64,000 nt of DNA from Diphasiastrum complanatum. Lineage: Eukaryota; Streptophyta; Lycopodiopsida; Lycopodiales; Lycopodiaceae. Below are positions 1 through 10,869 of this stretch, one piece after another. Location of the stretch: contig CM055096.1 of the NCBI GenBank assembly GCA_029204225.1, positions 75,301,521-75,365,520 on the forward strand, in the 5' to 3' direction. Each line of letters begins with the position of its first letter. Position 1 is the stretch's first letter. Below the pieces are notes generated by a model. That model saw only the letters and a list, made by a program, of their open reading frames with translations, was not told where the DNA came from and ran no database searches. The translations under genes were made by a program, and so were the position numbers.

Positions 1-117
1 TTGATTTGGTTCTTCTTGGATGGATTGGTCTTCTTTTTGTAGCATCTTGAGGAAAAATATCCTTCCTTGCCACAAAGGTTGCACTTAGGATCCTTTCTTT
101 CCTTAAATAGGATGCCA
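1..117 (-). pseudogene. Copia gag zinc-knuckle relic, cut by the window edge
   Basis: The minus strand reads through a lysine-rich stretch containing CNLCGKEGYFSSRC. This is the CX2CX4HX4C nucleocapsid knuckle of retrotransposon Gag, with the histidine replaced by tyrosine, so zinc binding is probably lost. It lies about 1.7 kb downstream of a minus-strand primer-binding site at 1786-1798, where gag of that element is expected. The rest of gag between them is not readable. The element runs off the left edge. Confidence 0.6.
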
Positions 118-1785
118 CCTATTGATGCTATGTGAGTTAAAACCTGTGATATGATTCTACAAATATAATTTGTGACTCTCAAGAGACTAGATTTGAACAT
201 CTTCAACAATCTAGAAGGATCTACAAAAGATCTAACTCACAAACCTAAGAATCAATCTTCACACTAATGACTAGTCACTTGGAAACTTTGCTTTGATCAC
301 TAAGACAAAAGCATACAATCTTTGAATCAAATCACTAAAGAAATCAGATCCAATCTCCTATTGGACTCATCAAATACTAATGACTCTTTCTTTTGAAAGG
401 AAATGGATATGAAAAAGATTTGACACCTAGATTTTCCTTTTCACTTGACTAGTTCTCTCAACACTTGAGATTCTTGAACAAAAGATGGGTTTTGTTTCAA
501 ATACATGAAAATCAAACTTAATCACTTCTTTTGGACTCACTCTTGACCCAAATAATCTCACACTTGAGATTTAGAATGAATTTGATTTGATTTGACAACA
601 AACTATACCACCAATTATTCACAAAGCTTAAAAAATTAGACAACTAGAGATTCACAAAGATCTCAACCATCATGAATACTCAAATATGGACTCCTCCTCA
701 TTCTAGACATCCAATGGGATCTCATATTGACCCTCACACTCTCACAAAGAAAGTTGAATAGAACTAATTTGAGTTTCGTACATACTATGTCAATTTTTGC
801 TCAATAAATTGATTCAATCACCCCTATTGGATTCCTCCAATTACTCTACCTCTTAAGACTTGGAATGAAATTCAAAATCAAAAGTTGTGATTTTTCTCAA
901 TAAGATATTGTGCTTCAAAGAGCTAATGCCACTTAGAGAGATTTGATCACCTAGGAGAATACAAATTCTCCACCAATAACAACACAAAATGAGCTTCTAG
1001 ATCTTGCCTTCTACAAAGGAAGGAACTCTTAGAAAATTGGATCTCTCTCTACACATTTGCCATAGACTCCTTAATGACTCTTTTCAAACCTCACAAATAC
1101 TCAAACAAATTGAGTGGTATTGAATAATGTGACTTGGATCTCAATCTCTTTTCTAGAACTTTTAATTGAAGCTAATCTATGTCAAATTCTACAAAAGATT
1201 TGCATAGATGCTCTATATGCACTAGAAACTCTCAAAGGTTTCACTTGGAGGACAGATCCAAGGACGTTTTCTAGCAAATTGATGCTTTTAAACTTGACCC
1301 TATCACTCTTGAACAGATCTATAGTGATGGTACAATGGATTTCAACCTCTCACCTTGCATATCACTCCTTAATCTATGATTTTTGGCAAAATCTCTTTCA
1401 ACTTCAACATGCACTCAAGAAAATCAGAGAAAATCATTTAATGCTCCTAATTCAAGCTTAACTTTTGATTTTTTGGCTGATCTAATCCAAGAATAATCAA
1501 GGGATTAGATTCTCTATAGAAAATGCTTGATTTTGCACTAAAAATCTTTCAAATTGGGTGTGTGAGTCAAATTCTACAAAATTTTAAAATTTCTCAGTCA
1601 AAACCAGATCTGTACGGCCTCACACGTGTGAAAAGGGTTCCTACATCCCAAAACAAGATCTGGACCAAAATTTTTGAGGATAGCTATCAAATCCAACTCG
1701 CTACACAAAATTTGACTAGTTTTCCAAAAAATTGCTAATTTTGGCAGGATTAACCCTATCAATTTCAACAAAACCTCTTGTACTA
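118..1785 (-). other. Degraded leader and gag region of the left-edge Copia element
   Basis: No convincing coding region is visible on either strand. By position this is the untranslated leader and decayed gag between the primer-binding site and the zinc knuckle. The short open frames here have no recognisable domain. Confidence 0.35.
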
Positions 1786-1798
1786 GGCTCTGATACCA
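1786..1798 (-). other. Copia primer-binding site (initiator tRNA-Met type)
   Basis: The minus strand reads TGGTATCAGAGCC, the standard plant Copia primer-binding site complementary to the 3' end of initiator tRNA-Met. It directly follows an LTR end in CCACA, fixing the orientation as minus and the 5' LTR at higher coordinates. Confidence 0.8.
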
Positions 1799-2567
1799 TG
1801 TGGAAAAAGTACAAAAAGGACCAAGAGTGGATCCTAATCTGATCCTCAAGAGGGATTGGTTGTCAGATTACTTGATCTATCAATCTACTTGAGATTAAGA
1901 TCAATCTAGATCAATTCTAGACACAAAATCCTAACAAGAACAATCATTAATTAAAGGTAGGTGTACTTTCTGGTTTCCCACATGTGAAAACCTGTCTGAG
2001 CACGGACTCCAACCTAAAAATCAAGTACACATTGATAGCACCTCAAAACAATCAAAACAAATGTAGACAAATGGAGATAATCACTCAAAATTGCTTCCAA
2101 AACCAAGATTGGTGTCTCACAATGATTATGGCCAAATGTGGCTCTATATATACAATAAGTGGGAGCTCGTGGTACTGATCATCCCTTTGATCCCACATGT
2201 GTGAACGTGCTTTGTCATATGATGATTCATCATCCAAAACTAACACTTGGACAAAACCTTCTATTTTGAGCATTTTTGGTCCATTTTCCCTCTATATGGA
2301 GATCTACTTGGAAATCTTCTAGAAGTCAAAATTTGCCTACTTCAGCTTATTCCACACATGTGAGATGTCCTCTACACATGTGATATGACACCTAACCAAA
2401 GGATGTGGCTCATGCAATCAATAGATTGATGCCATGTGTCATATGTCTAGAAAACTAGTTTTTGGCCTTTTTAGCCACTAGAACTTGAATTAAATCATAT
2501 GTACAACCTATATGATTATGGTACATGACAAGTACACTATTTTCACACATGGGAACAAGCTTCACAC
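1799..2567 (-). repeat. 5' LTR of the left-edge Copia element
   Basis: The inner edge is set by the primer-binding site at 1798. The outer edge is inferred from the inverted TGTG/CACA ends and from the resumption of another element's gag at 2576. In element sense it starts TGTGTGAAGC and ends TTTTTCCACA. It contains several CACATGTG-type palindromes. No partner LTR is in the window. Confidence 0.5.
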
Positions 2568-2575
2568 ATGTGTGT

Positions 2576-3475
2576 TTATCTATATACAAGATTTTTGGCC
2601 TCTACCAAGCTTATTTTTGCATTTTTCACATTTTGAACATCCAAACCATCTTCATCAAGAGTAAGATTACCTTGCTTGTCTCCTTGATGTCTTTCCTTCT
2701 TGTAGCACTCACTTGCAAAGTGTCCTTTGATGCCACAATAGAAGCACTTGAGCTTTGATCTATCTTTATTTTTTCCATTTGAAAAAGCATCCCCTTGATC
2801 TTGCCCTTTAGACCAGTTACTTTTTCTTTTGCCCTTGAATTTGCCTTTGATGAACATTGCCTCCTCTCCGACTTGAGATGTTGATGAAGATCCACCTCTT
2901 CCTTGAATCCTATATTCTTCATTGATCAAGATATCTTGAAGATCAATCAAACTTGGAAAAGTCTTTTGAATGGCAAGACTTTGAACAATGTTAGCATGAT
3001 CATCCAACAATCCATTAAGAATAACTTGAACAAGTTCTCCTTCCTTAATGCTCTCATTATCGCAAGCTGACTCATCATTCAATGCTTTCACTCTCAAAAT
3101 AAACATATTTGGACTTTCTACATTCTTTTGCAAACAAGAAAAGATTTGCTTTCTTGGAGTCAACACTCTAGAAGTAGACTTGTATTCATAAAGCTTCTTC
3201 AATGAATCCCAAGCATCCTTTGATGAAGTACTCTTACCAACATTTTTGAGAAGCTCATTAGTAACATTCATCTTTATCATGTGTAGAGCCCTTTTGGCCC
3301 TCTTGTCATACCTCATCTGATCTTGTTGTGTTGTTGGCCTCTCCTCCAAAACTACAAAAATATCCAAAACATCATTCATCTCAAGAAGTGATTCCATCCT
3401 CACTTTCCACAATGAATAGCTACTTGAGGTAAGCCTATCATTGGCTTCCAACATGACTCCACTTAATGTAGCCAT
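2576..3475 (-). CDS. Copia-type Gag polyprotein, open over 299 codons
   Basis: Structural Gag of a second Ty1/Copia element, which packages element RNA into virus-like particles. The N-terminal half has the UBN2-type gag fold, including a W-x-R motif near residue 24 and a DAW-x-x-L motif near residue 90. A basic linker leads to an intact zinc knuckle, CFYCGIKGHFASEC, near residue 243. The frame has no stops, but protease, integrase and RT are missing: the frame ends where the neighbouring LTR begins. The start follows a short leader of about 120 bases, as usual for Copia. I infer a truncated element, probably cut by insertion of the neighbour. Confidence 0.8.
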   Translation of the reverse strand: MATLSGVMLEANDRLTSSSYSLWKVRMESLLEMNDVLDIFVVLEERPTTQQDQMRYDKRAKRALHMIKMNVTNELLKNVGKSTSSKDAWDSLKKLYEYKSTSRVLTPRKQIFSCLQKNVESPNMFILRVKALNDESACDNESIKEGELVQVILNGLLDDHANIVQSLAIQKTFPSLIDLQDILINEEYRIQGRGGSSSTSQVGEEAMFIKGKFKGKRKSNWSKGQDQGDAFSNGKNKDRSKLKCFYCGIKGHFASECYKKERHQGDKQGNLTLDEDGLDVQNVKNAKISLVEAKNLVYR

Positions 3476-3595
3476 GTAGCAATAACTTGATCCTCTCTTT
3501 CAACCTATTTCAATGCACAAAGCACTCCTTTGAACAACAAGAAATGTTTTCAAAGTAAATCACCAATATATGAAACTTCTGAATTCTCTTCTAGC

Positions 3596-3609
3596 ACTTA
3601 TACCAAGCA
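3596..3609 (-). other. Degenerate Copia primer-binding site
   Basis: The minus strand reads CTTGGTATAAGTGC. It differs at two positions from the TTGGTATCAGAGC core and sits about 120 bases upstream of the gag start, where a primer-binding site belongs. Confidence 0.45.
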
Positions 3610-4330
3610 AATCAATGCATAGAATAGTGAAATCTTGATCAACCTTTGATCTATCCTCAATCTAATGACTCTTGCCACTTCCTAAGATTGAAACACACTC
3701 AAATGAAGTTCACAATATAGATATCCAATCAAAATTAGGGTTTTGACAAAATCACAAAAAATTGATTATTTCAAAATATGTGCAATTGCCAATAACTTGA
3801 TATGCAATCTTGTAGCCACCACTTAGGCTTTTACAATGCTCTAAAACTCGGCTAGATTCAGTGTGTGATGTGTGAAATCAGAATTGATCAATATCATAAA
3901 CCTAAATAGAGCTTTGATCTACAAAAGATCCAATCTACATATGCAAGAAACTCAATTTTGGTGTAGAATCCAATCTAGCATGCTCTAGCATTGATATATT
4001 TTCCAAATCATTGATAGATGTGATTGCTTCCTTCATAATCTGAAGCACAATAGCGCTTATAATAGGTGAAAGATCTCAGATCATTAAGATCCAAAATGTT
4101 CCCTTGATCTTGGGTTAGATAGACAAGCAAATCACCAACCTTGCCAATATAGAAAAATCAGCATTTACTCTATGAATGAGATGCAAACTCTAGTAGATAT
4201 TATGATCAAACTTCAATCAAAACATAAAAAAAGCTGTTGTTTGTACACAAACAGCTAGCTACTGTACTTCACACGTGTGGATCAAAAAATAGCATTTAAT
4301 AAGCATTCTACACATAGAATTGCAAGATAT
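3610..4330 (-). repeat. Probable 5' LTR of the second Copia element (edges uncertain)
   Basis: By position this is the LTR upstream of the degenerate primer-binding site. It is AT-rich, has no coding potential and holds one CACACGTGTG palindrome near 4268. No partner copy is present, so the outer edge is a guess. Confidence 0.3.
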
Positions 4331-4569
4331 CACAAGTATACTACACCAATGGATAGTAGAACCCAAGAGAACCATGTATAAGCATGAATGAGATAAGAGA
4401 GAGTATACAGATCTTGTTTTGCCAGATGGTTATAAAATACAAATACGAAAAGATTTGGAGCGTCTTCCTTTCCACAAGCATGGAATTCTAGATGTGTCAT
4501 CTGTGAAAGGCAAATGAAATTTGGAAAGCATATATGATGCATAGTTGTGGGTTTTCATGTGAGGAGATA

Positions 4570-5289
4570 ATATGTAAGAAGGATCTAGCTATAACTAGAA
4601 AAAGAAAAAACTATAGGATGCCTACAACTGAGGAAATCCAATATGCCGAAAACTTCTAGGGAATTGACAGAGATAATGGCTGCTTTGAACGTGTAACTGC
4701 TTACAATAAAGTGTTTTTTGCTGGTGATATCTATGCAATAGGAGATTATGTGATTGTTGAAACCGATGACACCAACTCCGTCACTAATGTTGGTCACTGG
4801 AAAGCTTAGATCACGTCACTGTTTGCTATGCAAAATGATGGAGATCACATGATTTTTTTCGGCACCAAGTACTTCAATCAATGTATTGTGGTCATAAACA
4901 ACGAAGAGCAACTAAAGATTGATGATATAACAGGCATGAGTGTTATTCAAAGCACATATGCTCGATATGATTGGAGTTCCATAAGGCCAATCACACGTCT
5001 CTTACATAAGTTCATTCCCTTTTATCATGGCTTTGAATGTATTGCGTATGAAGTAAAAGATTTGACTATACGAAAGAGGTTATTGGCATATGGCTATCCA
5101 GGTTGTGTTCCTCCATGGCTTGAGGAACAAGACATTGTTTTAGTAGAAACAGGACTGAAAGATTTTCGACATGCAGTAGTTAGAGATGTTGACAGAGAGA
5201 ACAAATATATAATAGTGGATTGGATTAAAAATGAGAGACATGGAAGCCAGAGATGGAGTATACATAATTTGTTTTGTTTTAAAAAGTAG
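4570..5289 (+). pseudogene. Unrecognised coding region with two in-frame stops
   Basis: A single frame runs through this region, broken by TAG codons at 4657-4659 and 4807-4809. The last 153 codons from 4828 are open. The product is neither low-complexity nor obviously retroelement-like. An early part containing GDYVIVETDD and GHWKA resembles the opening of a small beta-rich reader module of BAH type, but this is only an impression. The C-terminal part is mixed and ends FCFKK. I do not recognise the family. A transposon-encoded protein is likely from the surroundings; a decayed host gene is possible. A further 71-codon frame at 5342-5557, after a possible TTTATGCAG acceptor, could be a continuation. 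Confidence 0.4.
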
Positions 5290-5573
5290 ATTGAGTCAAG
5301 ATGCTATATTGTTGTGAAAATTTTCATTTTATAGATATGTTTTGACATTTTTTTCCTATCCAATTTATGCAGATAATATTCCACTTTTGAGAATGGAAAA
5401 TTTTAGTCCACAAGAAATGGCTATGTTGCAAAAGCTATTATTGTCTTCTCAGTTTATGTCCTTTTTCCAAAGTAATGTGACACATAATGGTTCCATTGTG
5501 GAGAATCAAAGTCTGTCTTCAACTCCATTTTCAAGTGTTATAATTTGTTGCCAATAAATAAGGTCACACATTG

Positions 5574-5574
<1 letters not shown>

Positions 5575-5669
<95 letters not shown>
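5575..5669. repeat. (CA)n microsatellite
   Basis: Roughly 95 bases of uninterrupted CA dinucleotide. The open frame through it is an artefact. Confidence 0.98.
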
Positions 5670-5670
<1 letters not shown>

Positions 5671-7014
5671 CAAATCTACAAATCTACACAAAATTGCACA
5701 TTATCACTACAATACCAAGCATACGAATCTTAAAGTAAATCGAATTTGTATAGAGTCATCACAGTCAAAGATATCATATTGACCAAACCTAACAACCAAC
5801 AAAAGCTAAGTTGAGGAGAATATGCTCACCTGCATCCATCCACAACAACAATTGTGTTAGAACAAGGACATTATTGTGGGAACTACAAGTGTCTACACAT
5901 ATTCTTAGTTGTTATCCATGTCGCAACAAGTAGTCATTGCCAAGTTAGGTGACTCTAATTTTGTCCATATCATGAGTAAAAAGTCGTACATTGTTTCAGC
6001 TCTAACAATGTATAATCAGTGCTCAAAAGTCAACAATTACATAAGTACGACTAAAGTAGACAATTACATCAGGACTAGTTTTAAAGTAGAGTTAAAAACT
6101 ATTTGTCATTACCCTTTTCAAAATTCTTATCGGAACACCATCCCTTATTCTGAGTAACAACTTAAAAAAATGACTCAATCTCCATCACTCTTCTTGATGT
6201 ACTTTCAAGACCTGTAAATCATTTGAAAAGGTCTTGATTTCAGCCTAGATTAATTAGATCACCAAAATTCTCATCAAGAACTCACAAATTGATTTTTTAT
6301 GGATTAAATGAATATCATGCAATAAATGAAAGTTCAGAGGTGCCCACACATGTGGACAGTACAGATGTAGATCTTCGCCAAGTTGGAAATCAAATCCCCT
6401 CACCAAAATGTAGAGTCTAGCTCACCCTCTCAATACTAGTTTTTAGCTCCAATACTTGCTAAAAATGGAGAGTGATTGAATGCTTGCTTGACAATCTATA
6501 AAAAAACTAGTCATCAAAAAGTTGATCTAGATTGACAATTTGACAAATAACAAGCAATATCAATCAAAGCATTGATCATAGACTGAAATCCGAGTTGGCA
6601 TGTGTGAAGAGCAGCCTGCTGTGCGGCCTGTAGACAAAGTTTGAAGTAGAAATCAAGTTGGTTTGATTTGGATCACAAAAATTCAATGTACATAGTGAAC
6701 TAGCTCGAGATTGCCAATGAGCTTCAAATACAATCTATCTTATCACTATGGATCTTGGAATACATAGCAAAAGTGAGTTCCTTTGTAAAGTTAGGTGAAT
6801 TTCCAGCATGTAATAAGAAAGTTAACTCACTATTTTTGTCCTAAAATAAAACTCTATTCTATTTCCTAGAGTCATGCTTGGTAGATAGCTAGTTGGTCAA
6901 AATCTCATCACAAATCAAGGTGTAGGTCCTATAATGTAGGGATGACCACCAAGACATGACCAACTCTCTTGAATTGACCTAACCTACATTAGGAGTGTAT
7001 TTCCACGCGGCATC
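5670..7014. other. Stretch without recognisable genes
   Basis: AT-rich sequence with frequent stops in all frames. One CACACATGTG palindrome lies near 6347. Short open frames such as 5909-6157 show no domain. It may be old LTR or leader sequence, but nothing proves it. Confidence 0.4.
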
Positions 7015-7778
7015 TTGGCCTTACTTGTGTGGAATGAGTTGTTGGGCATATCTTTAAATGCTTTCAATGGATCCCACTCAAATAAAACCTTCCATGTTCA
7101 AGCATTAGTCAACAAAAAAAAACTGTTTTGCTTAATAAATAGTGGTAGCACACACAACTTCTTTAATAGTCGGTCGCTTCGGAGTTGTGGTGCATCTTTT
7201 GGATTCTTTTAGTAAGATGAAAGTTCAGATCACAAATGGAGTAACCATTCCTTATAACAACATCACTCCTATGGTTAATTTGCAAATCAGAGATTACACT
7301 CTTAGAACAAGCTTTGGAGTTGGTTCCAATTAATGGTATACTAGGAGTGGAATGGTTTAAAACTTTGGGAAATGTGACAATCAACTTTGATCAAGGAGTG
7401 ATGAGCTTTAGGCAATGAAAACACCAATATGAGCCACATAGTGACGTTCAATCCATACAGCAGCATTCAACCTTACAACTAACTTCTATAGAGAAGGCTC
7501 AACGTCTGTCTAAAATGAATGTGGAAATGTTTGTGCTAAAGATAAAAGAAGCCGAAGGACAAGTTAAAGAGGTGAAGACTAAAGCTTTGTCCAAGGTGAA
7601 AAAAGAGGTGAAAGGTCCAAGGATCAAGAAGATCTTGGGTAAATTTTTGGATGTGTTTGCTGAGCAATTACCTAAAGGCGAACCACCGACTAAATTTGTA
7701 GATCATATCATTGAATTGGAATCAGCACAAATGAATGATGCAGTAGTGAGACAAAAATTGCACTCTAATAGATATTAA
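7015..7778 (+). pseudogene. Ty3/gypsy protease to RT junction, degenerate
   Basis: Three frames together recover the retropepsin-RT linker of a gypsy polyprotein. The protease active-site motif reads LINSGSTHNFF where the family has DSG or DTG, so the catalytic aspartate is replaced by asparagine. A later LGVEWFKTLG and a DQGVMSF stretch match the end of the protease. From 7515 the frame reaches FLDVFAEQLPKGEPP and DHIIELE, the start of a gypsy RT domain. Stops and frameshifts separate the parts. Coding stops at about 7778, where the LTR of a minus-strand Copia appears to begin. Confidence 0.75.
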
Positions 7779-7779
7779 C

Positions 7780-8651
7780 AGTGAGTACAATAGCTTGAAG
7801 TAATAACTTTAGCTTGCTAAGCGTGATAATGCTGGCGACAAATAAAAACTTTGATTGAAAGAAAAATTCAATTAACACTTACATAGCTTAAATCAGCTAA
7901 TATATATAGATTTACAAGTGTCAAGGAAAAAATATCTTACAAGCCTTTAATGCTATTTATGCCAGTCTTTGCATATGTACAAAGTTGGTAACCGCCAACC
8001 GCATTTGGGATATTTGGTTGTCCAGCTATTTTTGGGTTGCGATAAGTTGGCGACGTCGGTCAGCCAATGTAGCAAAACGTGAAAAAGCCGAAAAACTCGA
8101 AGGTGCCCTTAGACTGAAGGCATGTAAATCCCGAAGGTATCCTTAGAGCGAAGGCAGGGAAAAAGGCAAAAAAGGCGAAGGTTCCTTGAAATTGATTCTA
8201 AGTCATTCTAGCCTGTGTGTCTCCTTTTTTGTGAAGGGGCAAAAAAAAAGAAAAAGATGAAGGTGTCTTAAAAATGGTTTCTAAGGCATTCTGGCTACTG
8301 TGTCTCCTTTTTCCCGAAGGGGCAAAAAAGGCAAAAAAGATGAAGGTGTCTTAAAATTGATTCTAAGTCATTATGGCCTGTGTGTCTCCTTTTTCCCGAA
8401 GAGGTGAAAAAGGCAAAAAAGATGAAGGTGCCTTAAAAATGGGTTTGTAAGGCATTCTGGCTATGATGTTTCCGTTTTTGCAAAGGGAAGAAAAAGGCAA
8501 AAAAAGGGCGAAGGTGCCTTAAAAATGGTTAAGGCAAAAAAATCTCAAAGGAAAAAAATGTGAAGGTCCAAAAACATGTAGTCGGCCTCCAGTTTTTAGG
8601 ATGCTCATTACTTGAACGATTTGTTTAAGACTGAGCATAAGAAATCTAACA
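7780..8651 (-). repeat. 3' LTR of a minus-strand Copia element
   Basis: The high-coordinate edge is firm: in element sense a polypurine tract (rc of 8652-8660) is followed by TGTTAGATTTC. The other edge is inferred from the end of gypsy coding sequence. About half of the LTR is an 82-bp tandem repeat. This is the 3' LTR for the RNase H and RT pieces at 8665-10835. Confidence 0.55.
8177..8590. repeat. Minisatellite of about 82-86 bp, five imperfect units
   Basis: Units begin GAAGGT at 8177, 8259, 8342, 8424 and 8510, giving spacings of 82, 83, 82 and 86 bases. Each carries a CTAAGTCATT or CTAAGGCATT block and a TGTCTCCTTTTT block. It lies wholly inside the inferred Copia LTR. Confidence 0.85.
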
Positions 8652-8664
8652 CTCCCTCTTAACG

Positions 8665-9112
8665 TGGATCCTGAAAAACTTTGATCTTCAGATTTAACAT
8701 ATCGTTAAATCCGAGATGTTGCTCCTCTTTGTGAAGTAATCTGCTGCCATGTAGTTTGTTCTACAGAAAACTAAGTCTACCTCCTTGCTGTGCACTTTCT
8801 CTCTAAGGTAATGATACTTGATTTCTATATGTTTGCTTCGAGAGTGAAATATCGGATTGAGAGACAGCGCTATTGTGCTTTGATTGTCACAATAGATTGT
8901 TGTAGGAAGTGTTTGTGCAAGGTTGAGGTCTGCAAGCAGTTGCCTTCACCTCTTTGGTTGCATTTGTGGCAGCTATGTATTCGGATTCCGTTGATGATAA
9001 TGCAACTGAGGCCTGCTTCCGACTGTTCCATGAGATTGGGCCTTGGTTGTATAGAAATACAAATATAAAAGTTGATTTTCTGGTGTCAACATCTCACTAC
9101 CTCTAGAAACTT
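8665..9112 (-). pseudogene. Copia RNase H relic with internal deletion
   Basis: The minus strand carries, across a frameshift, the Copia RNase H landmarks: a TESEYIAATNA block, then YCDNQSTIALS, then SKHIEIKYHYLREKV, then YFTK just before the polypurine tract. These supply the catalytic E and D positions of the domain. Upstream, at 9090-9112, a LGIEVSRG motif from the end of RT sits almost directly against RNase H. The sequence normally between them, including most of the connection domain, has therefore been deleted. Confidence 0.75.
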
Positions 9113-9976
9113 CTATTCCAAGTATGAACTTAAGAGTCCTGTATCTACCATCTTGAATTCACTAGAGTTTGGAATGAAACCATTCTCTATCGAAAATGCG
9201 TTGATCTTCTGGAACCAAGCTCTGGGTGACTGTTTTAGCCTGTAGAGTGCCTTGTGGATTTTGCAAACAAGATGTTGTTGCTTGCCGTTGAGTTCGTATC
9301 CCTCTGGCTGCGTCATGCAGATTTCCTCTTCGATGGTTCTATTGAGGAAAACATTTGGTCCATGGACTTCAAGGTTTGTCACGGCTGCAAAGGAGAGGAG
9401 TAGGCGGATCGATGCATGTCTGACGACTAGGTTGAAGGTTTCTGAATAATCCAGATCTAGAATAGGGGAAAAGCCTTTGGTGACTAGCCTAGACTTGTAA
9501 CAATTTAGTGTTCCTTCAGCGTCGTACTTTGCCTTGAATATCCATTTGTATGGAATTGGTTTCCGGTCCTTTGGCAGCTCAGTGAGTGTCCATGTTTGAT
9601 TCTCCATAAGAGAATCAAATTCGGTGTCCATTGCTGCTTTCCACTGGTCAACATCAGGAGTAGACATCACCTCAACAACTGTGTTTGGTTCCTGCACGAA
9701 GTAGCAGGCCGGATCATCCATAAATTTGGATGGAGGTTGTATGGACCTGTTCGATCTTCTGAGTTGAACTTCAATCCTCTGATGTGGGTTGACTCGTTGA
9801 GGTTTTGACTCATCGTCTGAGTCAGCGACGAGTTTCTGCAGTTGACTCTCTGGATCAAAATTGACTGGTTGTTCGATCCGTGAGTCAAAATTATCAACAG
9901 CTTTTTCTTTGTGGTTGATGAACTGGTCTTCCACGAAAATGACATCTCTACTGGTGAATGCCTTCTCGATATCCAA
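9113..9976 (-). pseudogene. Copia reverse transcriptase, N-terminal part (copy B)
   Basis: An open frame of 287 codons. The integrase C-terminal tail is followed by an acidic linker and the RVT_2 domain. Landmarks are QWKAAMDTEFDSL, WIFKAKYDAEG, the palm motif region around EVHGPNVFLNRT (family: VHQMDVKTAFLNG, so the catalytic aspartate position is altered), and HKALYRLKQSPRAW. The YVDD catalytic box is missing because the frame jumps to late-RT sequence. It is downstream, in element sense, of integrase pieces at 9977-10835, and is paralleled by copy A at 10870-12515. Confidence 0.8.
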
Positions 9977-10835
9977 ATTGTAGAGCTTGTATGCCTTGTG
10001 ATTTGGGGAATAGCCGATGAAAATCGTTTTTTTGCTCTTGTCATCTAGCTATCTTGTTAGATCCTCAGGGATCTGAGCGAAAGCGATGCATCCAAATACT
10101 CGAATATGTTTGAATGATGGTTTTGATCATGTCCACACCTCATAAGGTGTCCTGCCATTCAGGGCTTTGGTGATGGATCGATTCTGCAAATAGGCGGCTG
10201 TTACTACACATTCAAGGCTTGGATCGATTCTGCAAATAGGCGGCTGTAGTAACAGCTTCTGTCTAGAATCTCTTTGGAAGAGAGGCATGGGCCAACATAC
10301 TCTTGGCACTTTCGATGAGTGTTCGGTTCTTCCGCTCAGCTACACCATTGGACTGAGGTGAGTAGTTGGTTGTATATTGTTGAAGTATCCCGTTGGCCTT
10401 GCAGAATGCCTTGAATTCTTTGGAGATGTACTCTCCTCCTCCATCTCTACATAGAGCCTTGATCTTTCTCTGGGTCTGGTCCTCTGCAGACGCCTTGAAC
10501 TACATGAAGAACTTGAATGCTTCGAATTTGTTCTTCAATTAGTAGGTTGCAGTCCTTCGAGAGAAGTCGTCGATGAAGGTTAGAAAATAGAGAGCTCCCC
10601 CTGTGGAAGCAGTCTGCATCGGGCCACAAATGTCGCTATGTACAAGGTCAAGCAAGCCCTTGGATGTATGAACTGAGTCTAAGCTGAAGGGACACCTTGC
10701 ATGCTTGTTGATAATACAGCTTTCACATGGAGAAGTTGGCTTGCTGACTGACGACAGATCTTGTACTAGACTCTGAGCTGACATTTGTTGAATATTGCTA
10801 TAGTTAAGATGGCCAAGTCTGAAATGCCACAACAT
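9977..10835 (-). pseudogene. Copia pre-integrase and integrase (copy B), frameshifted
   Basis: Three frames recover the domain. It starts MLWHFRLGHLNYSNIQQ (GAG-pre-integrase, with the HHCC-type CESCIINKHAR zinc motif). HSDICGPM and FLTFIDDFSRR from the integrase core follow, and then the AYLQNRSI and PYEVW region and the C-terminal FIGYSPNHKAYK. A stretch of about 30 bases around TCGATTCTGCAAATAGGCGG is duplicated at 10169-10240, inserting extra residues before the AYLQNRSI motif. Frameshifts rule out function. Confidence 0.8.
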
Positions 10836-10869
10836 ATCAGTTGATTCAGATGATGGATTGAAACGGGTA

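Noticed and set aside
5545-5733. Open frame through (CA)n, and similar frames through (CT)n, (GA)n and (TA)n arrays
   Set aside because: Dinucleotide runs have no stops in some frames; the products are simple repeats without domains.
8177-8590. Regularly spaced repeats suggesting a CRISPR array
   Set aside because: Units are contiguous and similar throughout, with no unique spacers; plant context and LTR location.
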